64,000 nt of DNA from Rhizobium altiplani (GCF_001542405.1 NZ_LNCD01000138.1:186001-250000), one strand, 5' to 3'. Counted from the first letter of the stretch, positions 53,273 through 62,147 are shown. Made by a program: numbers and translations. The notes: generated from the letters alone by a model not told the origin.

Positions 53273-54292
53273 ATGAAAAATCAGACCGTTAACGCGACAA
53301 GAGACAGGGTCACTATCCGTGACGTGGCCCACGATGCCGGTGTCTCCGTCGCTGCGGTCTCGAAAGTTCTGCGTAATGCTTACGGCGTCAGCGAGGTCTT
53401 GCGAACCAAGGTCGAAACCTCGATCGAGAAATTGAACTACCGACCTTCTGTCGCAGCGCGAGCCATGCGTGGCCGCACGCAGACGGTTGGCGTGCTGGTG
53501 ATCGAGTTGTCGAACCCGTTCCTGGCGGGTGTCATCGAGGAGGCCAATGCCACGCTGGCGAAGAGCAGCTTCAAGGCACTGATCGGTATCGGCCGTTCCA
53601 CGAGCCCGATCGAAGCTTCCATGATCGAATCGATGATCGACAACCGCATGGATGGCGTTCTGATCATCGCTCCCAGGATATCGAGCAAGGTGCTGGAGCG
53701 CTATGCGCGCCAGATCCCGATCGTCGTCATCGCGCACCATGAGCCGCATGCGCAGACCTATGACACGGTCAATTCCGACGATCGACGGGGCGCCTGCCTG
53801 GCCGTGGAGGCAGCGTTGCGGTCCGGCTACACCGACATCGCGATGCTCGGTTATGACCTTGCCGATTCACCGCCCACCATCGTCGCCCTCCAGCGCGAGA
53901 AGGGCTATCTTGACGGCATGAAGGCTGCGGGCCTGGAGGCCCGCATCATCCGTCTGCCGCTGGTGGGATCCGACCGCCGGGCCGCTATCAATGATTTTCT
54001 GGCCTTGAATGACCGTCCCCGCGCGGTTTTCGTCTGGTCCGATCTCGATGCTGTGCCACTCATCAATGCCGCGCGCATGAGTGGCATACGGGTCCCAGAA
54101 GATCTTGCAATTGTCGGCTACGACAATTCGCCTATGGCGGCCATACCGCTCGTCGGCCTGACAAGTGTAGACCAGAACGCCGCTGAACTCGGCAGGACCG
54201 CGAGCGAAGCGCTGCTTAGCCGAATAGAAGGACGCAAGGACGCTCGCCACGTCCTGATCGAACCCCGTATCGAATGGCGCGGCAGCACGTGA
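53273..54292 (+). CDS. LacI-family transcriptional regulator
   Basis: 339 residues from ATG 53273; an ATG at 53258 would add five residues but its ribosome-binding site is too close. The HTH and hinge (VTIRDVAHDAGVSVAAVSKV, then NYRPSVAARAMRG) are at the N-terminus. The periplasmic-binding-protein-like sensor domain follows (GVLVIELSNPFLAGVIEEA, NRMDGVLIIAP, VPEDLAIVGYDNSPMAAIPL). It is expected to repress the divergent rhamnosidase-transporter operon and be released by a sugar. Confidence 0.92.
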   Translation: MKNQTVNATRDRVTIRDVAHDAGVSVAAVSKVLRNAYGVSEVLRTKVETSIEKLNYRPSVAARAMRGRTQTVGVLVIELSNPFLAGVIEEANATLAKSSFKALIGIGRSTSPIEASMIESMIDNRMDGVLIIAPRISSKVLERYARQIPIVVIAHHEPHAQTYDTVNSDDRRGACLAVEAALRSGYTDIAMLGYDLADSPPTIVALQREKGYLDGMKAAGLEARIIRLPLVGSDRRAAINDFLALNDRPRAVFVWSDLDAVPLINAARMSGIRVPEDLAIVGYDNSPMAAIPLVGLTSVDQNAAELGRTASEALLSRIEGRKDARHVLIEPRIEWRGST

Positions 54293-54390
54293 AGCTCCCA
54301 GGAAAAAGATTGGGGTCTCGTTCAATTGGTGCCCAGGCTCCGCTAGCGGCTGCAGCACCACTGCGATTTTCGTTGGCGCTGAGACGGATC

Positions 54391-55035
54391 TCAGGACGGG
54401 GTGGGAATCGGCGGCAAATCTGGCGCCTCCAATCCGGAAAACGGATCGCGCCATGCATCGATCTCATCGAGACGGTCGGCCCACCGTTTTATTGCGGGAT
54501 ACCGATCAATCGGGAGGCGCGCGGCGTCGTTGAACGGCAAGAATGTCGCCATCCGAAAATCTGCAAAGGAAATCGTCTCGCCGACCAACCACGATCGATC
54601 AGCAAGCTGGCTTTCGAGAATGCCGGCGGCCTTGTGGAATTGTCCCAGACCCTCTTCAACCATCCTCTCGTCACAGGTTCCGATGCCATAACGCAACTTC
54701 GTGCCTCGCTCCCAATGCACGACGTCACAGGCCTTGACGAAATTCTCCTTCGCCCAGCTGATCCAGCGTATCATTTCCGGCTCATGATCGTCGGTTCTCC
54801 AGAAATTCGAGCCGACACGACGGGAAAACCAGCACGCGATCGCATCGGTCTCCCAAAGTGTGCGACCGCCATGCTCCAAGATCGGCAACAGATGGTTTGG
54901 GTTGAGTGAAGAAAATCGCTCCGCCTGCCCCGGAGCCATTGGTGCGGCAAACTCGAATTCCACGTCCATTTTCAAGAACCGCGCCACGGCGACAGCGAGT
55001 CGCGGATTGGGGTTTCTGCTGAAATAAATCTTCAT
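54391..55035 (-). CDS. Glutathione S-transferase family protein
   Basis: 214 residues. Thioredoxin-like N-terminal domain (MKIYFSRNPNPRLAVAVARFL, NPNHLLPILEHGGRTLWETDAI with the conserved Pro and Glu/Thr of the glutathione site) and helical C-terminal domain (WLVGETISFADFRMATFLPF). Class not obvious; close to bacterial beta/theta-like GSTs. Convergent with LacI, single gene. Probably detoxification or glutathione-dependent redox work. Confidence 0.88.
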   Translation of the reverse strand: MKIYFSRNPNPRLAVAVARFLKMDVEFEFAAPMAPGQAERFSSLNPNHLLPILEHGGRTLWETDAIACWFSRRVGSNFWRTDDHEPEMIRWISWAKENFVKACDVVHWERGTKLRYGIGTCDERMVEEGLGQFHKAAGILESQLADRSWLVGETISFADFRMATFLPFNDAARLPIDRYPAIKRWADRLDEIDAWRDPFSGLEAPDLPPIPTPS

Positions 55036-55326
55036 TAGGTCTTTGCCTCCACCGTCTTCATAGCAAAAGACGAACGACGACCGAGCCTTTCGACATGGCG
55101 ATGAAAATTCTGCTGGGCCCGGACATAGCTATCCCACAGAAGGGTAGTGACGGCGTGAAGCACGTTTCCTCCTTTGCCCGCCCTGGGGAGCCAATGGCAC
55201 AAGGGTATTGTCCTCGTCCGGCGAGGCGCGGCCAGGTTAGATTTAGCGCGTTAGGCCTATCGCCCGCGCTGTAGGCACATTATGAGAATCCGATTATACC
55301 TTGCAGAGTATATTAAGGAGCATTAT

Positions 55327-55683
55327 ATGAAGACTAAGCAAGAGCGATTCACGCTCTTCGTTGAGCGGCTGGCCGGCGCGGAGGCAGCAGGAACACATGA
55401 TGAGGCATTTGAACTTATCCGCGAGACCCTCGACGGCGTTGAAGACGAGTTTTCCGGCGTTGCCTCCCACCCGTCAGCTTTTCAGACCGATGGACGAATG
55501 TACCCTCCACAATCTGACAACGCCCGGAAAGTACCGGGCCATCCAGGCACCATCCGGTATCGATCCAGAGCACACAACACAATCATCGGAGCAAATGGCG
55601 CTATACGGATTGAAACAACAGGGTTTCAAAAAACTGTAGTTCTCGAAAAGCCGGGCGCGAATGGAGAAGGATTGGGAATATGA
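55327..55683 (+). CDS. Hypothetical protein, first gene of XRE cassette
   Basis: 118 residues from ATG 55327, with AAGGAG at 8 nt in an AT-rich leader (an earlier ATG at 55282 lacks such a site). The N-terminal half is helical (MKTKQERFTLFVERLAGAEA, FELIRETLDGVED). The C-terminal half has a block with GRMYPP and YRSRAHNTIIGANGAIRIE that recalls short conserved rhizobial proteins, but I cannot name a family. Its stop overlaps the XRE gene by 4 bp. Could be a toxin-like partner; this is inference. Confidence 0.6.
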   Translation: MKTKQERFTLFVERLAGAEAAGTHDEAFELIRETLDGVEDEFSGVASHPSAFQTDGRMYPPQSDNARKVPGHPGTIRYRSRAHNTIIGANGAIRIETTGFQKTVVLEKPGANGEGLGI

Positions 55684-56192
55684 CAGCAACTAGCCTTTTG
55701 ACTGATACAGTCGCTCACCTCCAAGAGCTTGGGTTCGCCGTTGAAACTGACGCTCCTGATGATCCGAATGGCGAGACATTTCTGGACATCACAAGGAACG
55801 ATTTCTCCACGCAAATCTCCTTCCGCCCGCATGCTGGACTAGGGATATTCATTTCCGACGATGCGTACGGACAGAGACCTGATGAGGTCTACCGAAACGC
55901 GGAAAAGGCTGCCAATCGGGTCGATCAGTTATTCAGACAATTCGAAAAGTCGGGATCTATTGGATACCTCACTCTCGTGGACATGCGGAAGCTCAACAAC
56001 CTGTCGCAGGTAGAGCTCGCTGAGGCTCTTTCGATCAAGCAACCGTCGGTCAACAGAATCGAGAAGCGGGAAAACATCAAGTTCGAAACCCTGGCGAAGC
56101 ATGTGGCCGCGATGGGTGGCCGCCTTGAGATGCGCGTTGTTTTCGACGAAATGGAAGCCCGGCTAGAGATTCCAGCTTCTCAGGTAGGATGA
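55680..56192 (+). CDS. XRE-family HTH protein with N-terminal extension
   Basis: 170 residues. An N-terminal alpha/beta part of ~95 residues (ETDAPDDPNGETFLDITRND, FRPHAGLGIFISDDAYG) precedes the XRE/Cro-type helix-turn-helix (LVDMRKLNNLSQVELAEALSI, KQPSVNRIEKRENIKFETLA). The tail RLEMRVVFDEME is the beta extension of HigA/VapI-like antitoxins. Overlaps both neighbours by 4 bp. The arrangement suits a regulator or antitoxin for the cassette. Confidence 0.82.
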   Translation: MTATSLLTDTVAHLQELGFAVETDAPDDPNGETFLDITRNDFSTQISFRPHAGLGIFISDDAYGQRPDEVYRNAEKAANRVDQLFRQFEKSGSIGYLTLVDMRKLNNLSQVELAEALSIKQPSVNRIEKRENIKFETLAKHVAAMGGRLEMRVVFDEMEARLEIPASQVG

Positions 56193-56548
56193 TGCCAATG
56201 CAGGCTCCAACTTTAAATCTAGTCGTGCTCAGGGCAAGCGACCCTGGATCTCTGGCTTCGTTTTACCAAACTCTTGGTTTTCAGTTTCAAAAGGAAAAGC
56301 ACGGTTCAGGCCCCGAACATCTCGCGTCGAAGACAGGTGGCTCGGTCCTTGAAATCTATCCCAAAGGCACCGAGAGCTTAGACACGACCGCGGTTCTCCT
56401 AGGGTTTCGAGTCCCATCGATCTCAAAAGTCTTGAGTAATCTGGGCAGCGCCGTGGATATAATATCTCGGCCTTCCAAATCTGATTGGGGCACCCGTTGC
56501 GTTATTAGGGACCCTGAAGGACATAAGATCGAACTACTTGAGGCGTAG
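56189..56548 (+). CDS. VOC-fold protein of the XRE cassette
   Basis: 119 residues with the glyoxalase/VOC layout: NLVVLRASDPGSLASFYQTLG, then a metal-ligand-type Glu in GSVLEIYPKG and the closing DPEGHKIELLEA. Similar proteins act as glyoxalases, dioxygenases or fosfomycin/bleomycin resistance factors. It overlaps the XRE gene by 4 bp, so it belongs to the same transcript. Activity unknown. Confidence 0.8.
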   Translation: MMPMQAPTLNLVVLRASDPGSLASFYQTLGFQFQKEKHGSGPEHLASKTGGSVLEIYPKGTESLDTTAVLLGFRVPSISKVLSNLGSAVDIISRPSKSDWGTRCVIRDPEGHKIELLEA

Positions 56549-56813
56549 AGTTCGAGTAACGTTCGCCCGCGCAATGAACGCCTGCGGGAATCCCAAGAGT
56601 TCGGCTGGATTTTCGCTATGTTTCACATGCGCGAGCGATATCTCGTCCATTCGCTAGTGGCGGCCAACGCGGCTAGGCACCGTGCCAGTGAAGCTTGCGA
56701 TGAACCATCTGTCAGAACGTGTTTGAATTCGAAGGTGCAGGTCGATTGGCTAATTTGTACATTTGCGGTTATAGAGCCCCCAGTTTGTGAAGACCAACAT
56801 CTGAGAGCATAGC

Positions 56814-57941
56814 ATGACAAGCCAACATGCGGGCCGCGCAGGCGCTACATACGCCGCGCCGGACGGCAAGCCCGGAAGCGATCCGGTCGCCGTGGCACAT
56901 TCGGTACCGATGGTAGCCTTGAAGGGCGCTGGGAAGCGTTACGGGCCCGCGGGCGAAGGTGGTTTCACCGCCGTCGAAAGTGTCGATCTGACAGTTGAAC
57001 GCAGTGCCATCACCGGCATAATCGGTCGCTCTGGCGCCGGCAAATCGACGCTCATCCGCATGGTCAACGGTCTCGAGAGCGTGACGTCGGGGAAGGTGCT
57101 CGTCGATGGTGTCGACGTCGGCGCGCTTGGTGAGGACGGTCTGCGTGGCCTGCGCCGCCAGATCGGCATGATTTTCCAGCATTTCAATCTACTGTCGTCG
57201 CGCACCGCCTTCGACAATGTGGCGCTGCCGCTGGAAATTGCAGGCGTCGACAAGAAGGCGATCCGTGCCAAGGTCGGGCCGCTGCTCGACCTTGTCGGCC
57301 TCGGCGACAAGGCCGGCAGCTATCCTTCCGAACTCTCGGGCGGCCAGAAGCAGCGCGTCGGCATTGCCCGCGCGCTGGCGACGGACCCCAAGCTGCTGCT
57401 CTCCGATGAGGCCACCTCGGCGCTCGACCCGGAGACAACGCAGTCGATCCTCGAGCTCCTGAAGCGGATCAATGCCGATCTCGGTCTCACCGTTCTCCTG
57501 ATCACCCACGAGATGGAGGTGGTGAAAACCATCGCCAGCCACGTGGCTGTCATCGACGCCGGCCGCATCGTCGAATCCGGCCGTACCTTCGACGTCTATA
57601 CCAACCCGCAGCACGAGACGACGCGCACGCTGCTCGCCTCGGCCCTGAAACTGCCGAACTGGCTGCGCTCCGCCGTCAAGCCGCAGCCATCGGCCGGCGA
57701 CCGTGTGCTCGTCCGGCTGGTGTTCTTCGGCGACACGGCCTTTCAACCTCTGACCGGCCGGCTTGTCGCCGAGCTCGGCTCCGACGTCAATATTCTCGCT
57801 GGCGCGATCGAGGAGATATCGGGCGAGCCCTTTGGCTCACTTGTCGTTTCCTACTCGGCGGAGCCGGATGTCGTCGCGCGGGCTAACCGCTTCTATGCCG
57901 AAACGGGCCTTACCACGGAGGTGCTCGGCTATGTCGCCTGA
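56814..57941 (+). CDS. metN: Methionine ABC transporter ATPase MetN
   Basis: 375 residues. Walker A GRSGAGKST, Q-loop IFQHFNLLSSRTAFDNV, signature LSGGQKQRVGIARAL, Walker B LLLSDEATSALD and switch LLITHEMEVV are intact. The C-terminal ~75 residues (RLVFFGDTAFQPLTGRLVAE, SYSAEPD) form the NIL regulatory domain that senses internal methionine. An unusual ~33-residue N-terminal extension precedes the core; an internal start is possible. Followed by metI with an 11-bp overlap. Confidence 0.95.
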   Translation: MTSQHAGRAGATYAAPDGKPGSDPVAVAHSVPMVALKGAGKRYGPAGEGGFTAVESVDLTVERSAITGIIGRSGAGKSTLIRMVNGLESVTSGKVLVDGVDVGALGEDGLRGLRRQIGMIFQHFNLLSSRTAFDNVALPLEIAGVDKKAIRAKVGPLLDLVGLGDKAGSYPSELSGGQKQRVGIARALATDPKLLLSDEATSALDPETTQSILELLKRINADLGLTVLLITHEMEVVKTIASHVAVIDAGRIVESGRTFDVYTNPQHETTRTLLASALKLPNWLRSAVKPQPSAGDRVLVRLVFFGDTAFQPLTGRLVAELGSDVNILAGAIEEISGEPFGSLVVSYSAEPDVVARANRFYAETGLTTEVLGYVA

Positions 57942-58599
57942 TATGATTTTCGGCCTCCTCTCCAAGGCGCTGATGCAGACCCTGCAAATGGTCCTCGTTG
58001 CCGGCATCGTCGGCTCGATCATCGGCCTGCCGATCGGTGTCTTTCTCGCCACATCAGGCAAGGGCGAGCTGTTTCCGGCACCGAAAACCAATCGCGTGCT
58101 TGGCCTCGTCGTCAACGCCGCTCGATCGACGCCGTTCATCATCCTGGTCGTTGCCATCGTGCCGCTGACGCGCCTTTTGACGGGTACCTCTATCGGCACT
58201 TGGGCAGCAATCGTGCCGCTGACCATCGCCACCATTCCGTTCTTCGCGCGCCTCGTTGAATCTGCCATCCGCGAGGTCGACAAGGGCCTGATCGAGGCCG
58301 CCCGCGCCATGGGAGCAACGCCATCCCAGATCGTCTACAAAGTGCTGCTTCCAGAGGCGCGACCCAGCATCCTCATGGCGCTGACGATGACCATCGTCAG
58401 TCTGATCGGCTACTCGGCTATGGTCGGGGCCGTCGGCGGCGGAGGCCTGGGCGACCTCGGCATCCGCTTTGGCTACCAGCGTTTCAATCCGGAGATGATG
58501 GTACTCGTCGTCGCGGTGCTGATCGTGCTCGTGCAGGTCGTGCAAAGCGCCGGCGACGGGCTCGCCCGCCGCTTCGACAAGCGTAACCGGAAGAACTGA
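57931..58599 (+). CDS. metI: Methionine ABC transporter permease MetI
   Basis: 222 residues from ATG 57931 within the end of metN. Five membrane helices, with the EAA loop EAARAMGATPSQIVYKVLLPEA and the family-specific ARSTPFIILVVAIVPLTRL and GAVGGGGLGDLGIRFGY. The 11-bp overlap with metN couples the two subunits. Its stop is followed by a 42-bp gap to metQ. Confidence 0.95.
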   Translation: MSPDMIFGLLSKALMQTLQMVLVAGIVGSIIGLPIGVFLATSGKGELFPAPKTNRVLGLVVNAARSTPFIILVVAIVPLTRLLTGTSIGTWAAIVPLTIATIPFFARLVESAIREVDKGLIEAARAMGATPSQIVYKVLLPEARPSILMALTMTIVSLIGYSAMVGAVGGGGLGDLGIRFGYQRFNPEMMVLVVAVLIVLVQVVQSAGDGLARRFDKRNRKN

Positions 58600-58641
58600 T
58601 CTCTAATTCGCATATCCAATAAACATACCAAGGAGACTCCC

Positions 58642-59418
58642 GTGAAAAAGTTCATCATCGCCGCCGCGATTGCGGCCTTTGCAGCCGGCTCGGCCTTCGC
58701 CGAGGATATCAAGGTCGGCGTCACGCCAGGCGAGCACGCCCAGATCATGGAAAAGGTCGCCGAAGTCGCCAAGACCAAGGGTCTGAATATCGAGATCGTC
58801 GAGTTCTCCGACTATGTCGTGCCGAACCAGGCGCTGGCCGACGGCGACATCCAGGCCAACTCGTTCCAGCACCAGCCCTATCTCGACAACCAGATTGCCG
58901 ACCGTAAGTTCGATCTCGTCAGCATCGGCACGACCATCACCACGCCGATGGGCGTCTACTCCAAGAAGGTGAAGAGCCTCGACGAACTGAAGGACGGTGC
59001 TACCGTTGCCATCCCGAACGACCCGACCAACGGCGGTCGTGCGCTGCTGGTTCTGGCTAGCAAGGGCCTGATCAAGTTCAAAGAAAATCCGGGCATCAAG
59101 GTGACGGTTGCCGATATCGTCGAGAACCCGAAGAACATTGAGTTCGCCGAAATCGATGCCGCCCAGCTGCCGCGTTCGCTTGAAGACGTCGATGCCGCCG
59201 TCATCAACACCAACTACGCCATGGAAGCCGGCCTGCATCCCAAGACCGACGCCATCGCCATCGAAGGCGAAAAGTCACCCTATGCCAACGTCATCGTCGT
59301 CCGCGCCGCCGACAAGGACGCGCCCTGGGCCAAGACACTGGTCGAGTCCTACCATGATGAAAGCATCCGCAAGTTCATCAACGAGCAGTTCAAGGGCGCC
59401 CTGATCCCGTCCTGGTAA
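58642..59418 (+). CDS. metQ: Methionine-binding protein MetQ
   Basis: 258 residues, AGGAGA upstream. Sec signal peptide (FIIAAAIAAFAAGSAFAE) with cleavage at AFA; no lipobox cysteine, so it is a soluble periplasmic form, unlike the lipoprotein MetQ of enterobacteria. NLPA family body: KVGVTPGEHAQIMEKV, NSFQHQPYLDNQIADRKFDL, IPNDPTNGGRALLVLASKGL and INTNYAMEAGLHP. It delivers methionine to MetNI and is closed by a terminator. Confidence 0.95.
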   Translation: MKKFIIAAAIAAFAAGSAFAEDIKVGVTPGEHAQIMEKVAEVAKTKGLNIEIVEFSDYVVPNQALADGDIQANSFQHQPYLDNQIADRKFDLVSIGTTITTPMGVYSKKVKSLDELKDGATVAIPNDPTNGGRALLVLASKGLIKFKENPGIKVTVADIVENPKNIEFAEIDAAQLPRSLEDVDAAVINTNYAMEAGLHPKTDAIAIEGEKSPYANVIVVRAADKDAPWAKTLVESYHDESIRKFINEQFKGALIPSW

Positions 59419-59448
59419 GATCCTGCTTTATCGGGCCAGCACAGTGAA

Positions 59449-59475
59449 ACGGCTCGGCTCCGCCGGGCCGTTTTT
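59449..59475 (+). terminator. Intrinsic terminator after metQ
   Basis: ACGGCTCGG (59449-59457), loop CTCCG, then CCGGGCCGT (59463-59471) form a 9-bp stem with one wobble pair, followed by TTTTT (59471-59475). It lies 31 bp past the metQ stop. Confidence 0.88.
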
Positions 59476-59564
59476 CGTTGATCAGAGGCATTTTGTCGTC
59501 GCCAAATCGGGCGGCGTTCACCGAAGGTCGTGTTACCGTGACGAAGATCGATGTTGGGCGGTAA

Positions 59565-59777
59565 AGCCCGATCACATCTAAGGAAGCCGCGATCGCCGGC
59601 ATCACAGACTGTCTTGAAGATGATGCCTACCGCCTGATGATCGGGCTCACTCTACCGCTGGACCAAACGGCGCAAGCTCATATCGCTCTGGAGCGGGGAA
59701 CTGTCGTTGGGAAGATCATCATCAAACTGGTCGAGGGCGATACGTCTGACCGGCAGCCGAGCCCCAGGCCTGGCTGA
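59565..59777 (+). pseudogene. C-terminal remnant of a zinc-type quinone oxidoreductase
   Basis: After a stop at 59562-59564 an open frame of 70 residues has ITDCLEDDAYRLMIGLTLPL and DQTAQAHIALERGTVVGKII, the typical last strand-helix-strand of NADPH:quinone oxidoreductases (xxFPLxxAxxAHxxLExxxxxGKIVL). The first ~270 residues of such an enzyme are absent and no start codon or ribosome-binding site is usable. Confidence 0.72.
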
Positions 59778-60092
59778 GTCGTTGAATGGGTTTGTCCGCG
59801 ATAACGGGCATTGCGAGCGGAAGAATACCGCCCCACCCCTGCCGGTTCCTTCTCATCGGACCTGCGAAACCTTGAAACGGTCCCCATAGTTGCCGGTTTG
59901 CTAGCCGGGGGATCGCCCCCCACCCCAACTGGTCATCGGGTCGATCTTCGCTAGAGCTCAGGTATCGGGAGGCGGATTGCAGGTCACGCCGAGAATGTCC
60001 GGAAAGCCACCCACTTAATAGTGTCGTGTTTCACAGTTTATTAAGACACTTGTACTGAAGCTTCGGCGGGATTGGCAGCGGATTCTTGTGCA
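59778..60092. other. Non-coding stretch before the diguanylate cyclase gene
   Basis: GC-rich with G/C runs (about 59910-59930), no supported frame on either strand. A minus-strand frame here (59722-59928) has biased composition and no ribosome-binding site. An AT-richer segment at 60018-60050 probably holds the promoter of the next gene. Confidence 0.4.
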
Positions 60093-61271
60093 ATGGTGAA
60101 TGGAGCAGTTTTCTTCCTTGTGGTGAATTTCATCATCGCAATCTGCTTTGCGCTGGTATTCGCCGTCGTGGCGGTGCGCAGCCAGTCGCGCCAGGCTGCG
60201 CTATGGTTCTCGGCAGGTTTTGCTGTCGCCTCTCTTTCTGCCATCAGTGAGCTCTTCGTTGCGTATACAGATTTGTCGAAGCTCTTCGCAGTTTTGGCAT
60301 TTGCAACTGTGCTTGGTGGCATGATCCTGCTGCGCTTTGGTATTGGCGAGCTTTACGGCGTGCGGATCGCGCCATTCTGGGCGATATCTTTTTTCACCCT
60401 TTGCATCGTACTTGATCTGTTTATCTATGGCCTGCCGCGTAGCACGCTTCGGCACGCCTTATCTTATCAAACACCTTTTGCGCTGGTCATTCTTACCTGC
60501 GCTGCTGCGGTCTTCGCGTCACGGCGCCGCGCAAGGATCGATCGGGTCCTTGGCTATCTGCTCACCGCAACCGGTCTACATTTCTTTGCAAAAGCTGGTC
60601 TGGCAGTGACCGCCGGTGCCGGCGCGGCGGCAACTGACTATATTCATACAAACTACGCATTGATTTCACAGGGATCGACTGCCGTATTGATCGTGGCAGT
60701 TGGTCTGACACTCCTTTCGGTCCTCGTCCTCGATATCATGGCCGATGAACGCAGCAATTCCGAAAGGGATGTACTTTCGGATCTTGCCAACCGCCGCGGT
60801 TTCGAGAACGGTGTCGCCGCTGCCCGCCTTGTCGCCCCCGCCGTCCGGCATTCCGTCATGACCTGCGATATCGATCGCTTCAAAAGCATCAACGACACGT
60901 TCGGTCACCATGCCGGAGACAAAGTGATCCGCGCCTTTGCTGACCTCCTGAAATCCAATGCTGCGCCGAATTTCATCGTCGGGCGCATTGGCGGCGAGGA
61001 GTTTGCCGTGTTCATGCCGAACACAACGGTCGAAACGGCCATGCTGTTTGCCAGCTCTGTACGACTCGGAGCGACGGGGATCACTGTGGAGGGATTGCCT
61101 CCAACACTGACTGTCAGCGCGAGCTTCGGTGTTGCCGACGTTCCCGCCGGGGAGAGCATTGACGACGCCATGCGCCGGGCCGACATGGCGCTCTACGAAG
61201 CAAAGCGAGCCGGACGAAATTGCGTTAGACAAGCCCGCTCTGCGTCGCCGGATATTCGGCTGGTGACATGA
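60093..61271 (+). CDS. Membrane diguanylate cyclase (GGDEF)
   Basis: 392 residues from ATG 60093 (a TTG at 60072 is possible). Six hydrophobic segments occupy residues ~1-215 (FFLVVNFIIAICFALVFAV, APFWAISFFTLCIVLDLFIY, AVLIVAVGLTLLSVLVLDIM). The GGDEF domain follows with DVLSDLANRRGFE, DIDRFKSINDTFGHHAGD and RIGGEEFAVF, an active GGEEF site. No RxxD inhibitory site is visible just upstream of GGEEF. The enzyme makes cyclic-di-GMP at the inner membrane; the N-terminal part would sense an unknown signal. Confidence 0.92.
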   Translation: MVNGAVFFLVVNFIIAICFALVFAVVAVRSQSRQAALWFSAGFAVASLSAISELFVAYTDLSKLFAVLAFATVLGGMILLRFGIGELYGVRIAPFWAISFFTLCIVLDLFIYGLPRSTLRHALSYQTPFALVILTCAAAVFASRRRARIDRVLGYLLTATGLHFFAKAGLAVTAGAGAAATDYIHTNYALISQGSTAVLIVAVGLTLLSVLVLDIMADERSNSERDVLSDLANRRGFENGVAAARLVAPAVRHSVMTCDIDRFKSINDTFGHHAGDKVIRAFADLLKSNAAPNFIVGRIGGEEFAVFMPNTTVETAMLFASSVRLGATGITVEGLPPTLTVSASFGVADVPAGESIDDAMRRADMALYEAKRAGRNCVRQARSASPDIRLVT

Positions 61272-61341
61272 GAACAGACCTTCGGGCCGGACTGATTTTG
61301 AGTTTATCCGACATCCGGAGGAGGAAGAGGACCGCTCAGTC

Positions 61342-62145
61342 TTAAAGTTCAAGCTTTCCGTTCTTCTTCCAGACGCGCAGGCCGAACAGTGCCACCACAA
61401 GTGTCCCTGCGATGACGAGTGTCACCAAGGCGTTGATTTCTTGCGTAAAGCCGACGCGTAACATCGACCAAAGACGGATGGGAAGCGTCATGCGATCCCC
61501 AGACAGAAAAAGTGTAATCAGGGTTTCGTCGATGGAGATCGCCGCCGCGAACAGCACGCCCGACAGGATGGCAGGCTGGAGGTGTGGGAAGATAACGTGG
61601 CGGAAGGTCTGCCAGCCATTGGCGCCGAGATCCCTTGACGCCTCGCGCAACGAAGGTGACAGATTGGTGAGCCTGACACTTGTCAGGCGATATGCTATTG
61701 CCAGGACGAATATTGTGTGCCCGAGAGTGACTGTCACCAGGCTGAGCGGAACCTTCAACGCGGTGAAATAGATGAGCAGCGCCAGCCCGGTGATCATCGA
61801 CGGCATGATGAAGGGCAGATAGATCAGCGTCTCGATGGCCCGGCGACCGAAAGCGAACCTGCTGTCGAGATAGAGCGCCATCACGATCGCGATCACGCTC
61901 GACAGGATCGAAGCCGAAACCGCGACGACGACGCTGGCAAACAGCGATTGCATAAGGTCGACGTTGCCGAAGAGCTCAAGATAGGCACCGGCGCCGGCTT
62001 CGGCCCAATGCAGCGAGCCAGCTTTGCGCGGCACCACCGAAAGCAACGCGTTGACGAGGATCGGCGCATAGAGAACCAACACCGTCAATGCAAACAGGAC
62101 CGCACAAAGCCCGTAGACAAACTTTTCTCCGCCGCTGGACCTCAT
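61342..62145 (-). CDS. Polyamine-type ABC transporter permease (PotC-like)
   Basis: 267 residues with six helices. First helix FVYGLCAVLFALTVLVLYAPI, EAA loop EASRDLGANGWQTFRHVIFPH, and IDETLITLFLSGDRMTLPIRLW, all typical of PotC/PotI. Separated by 2 bp from the PotB-like gene. Likely imports spermidine, putrescine or a similar compound; the binding protein is not in the window. Confidence 0.92.
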   Translation of the reverse strand: MRSSGGEKFVYGLCAVLFALTVLVLYAPILVNALLSVVPRKAGSLHWAEAGAGAYLELFGNVDLMQSLFASVVVAVSASILSSVIAIVMALYLDSRFAFGRRAIETLIYLPFIMPSMITGLALLIYFTALKVPLSLVTVTLGHTIFVLAIAYRLTSVRLTNLSPSLREASRDLGANGWQTFRHVIFPHLQPAILSGVLFAAAISIDETLITLFLSGDRMTLPIRLWSMLRVGFTQEINALVTLVIAGTLVVALFGLRVWKKNGKLEL

Positions 62146-62147
62146 TG

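Noticed and set aside
56549..56813. Possible SAM riboswitch ahead of metN
   Set aside because: I looked for a stem-loop arrangement and a SAM-II-like core and could not build one.
59722..59928. Trp/Gly/Arg-rich minus-strand frame that could be an insertion-sequence remnant
   Set aside because: No transposase motif, no terminal inverted repeats and no target duplication visible.
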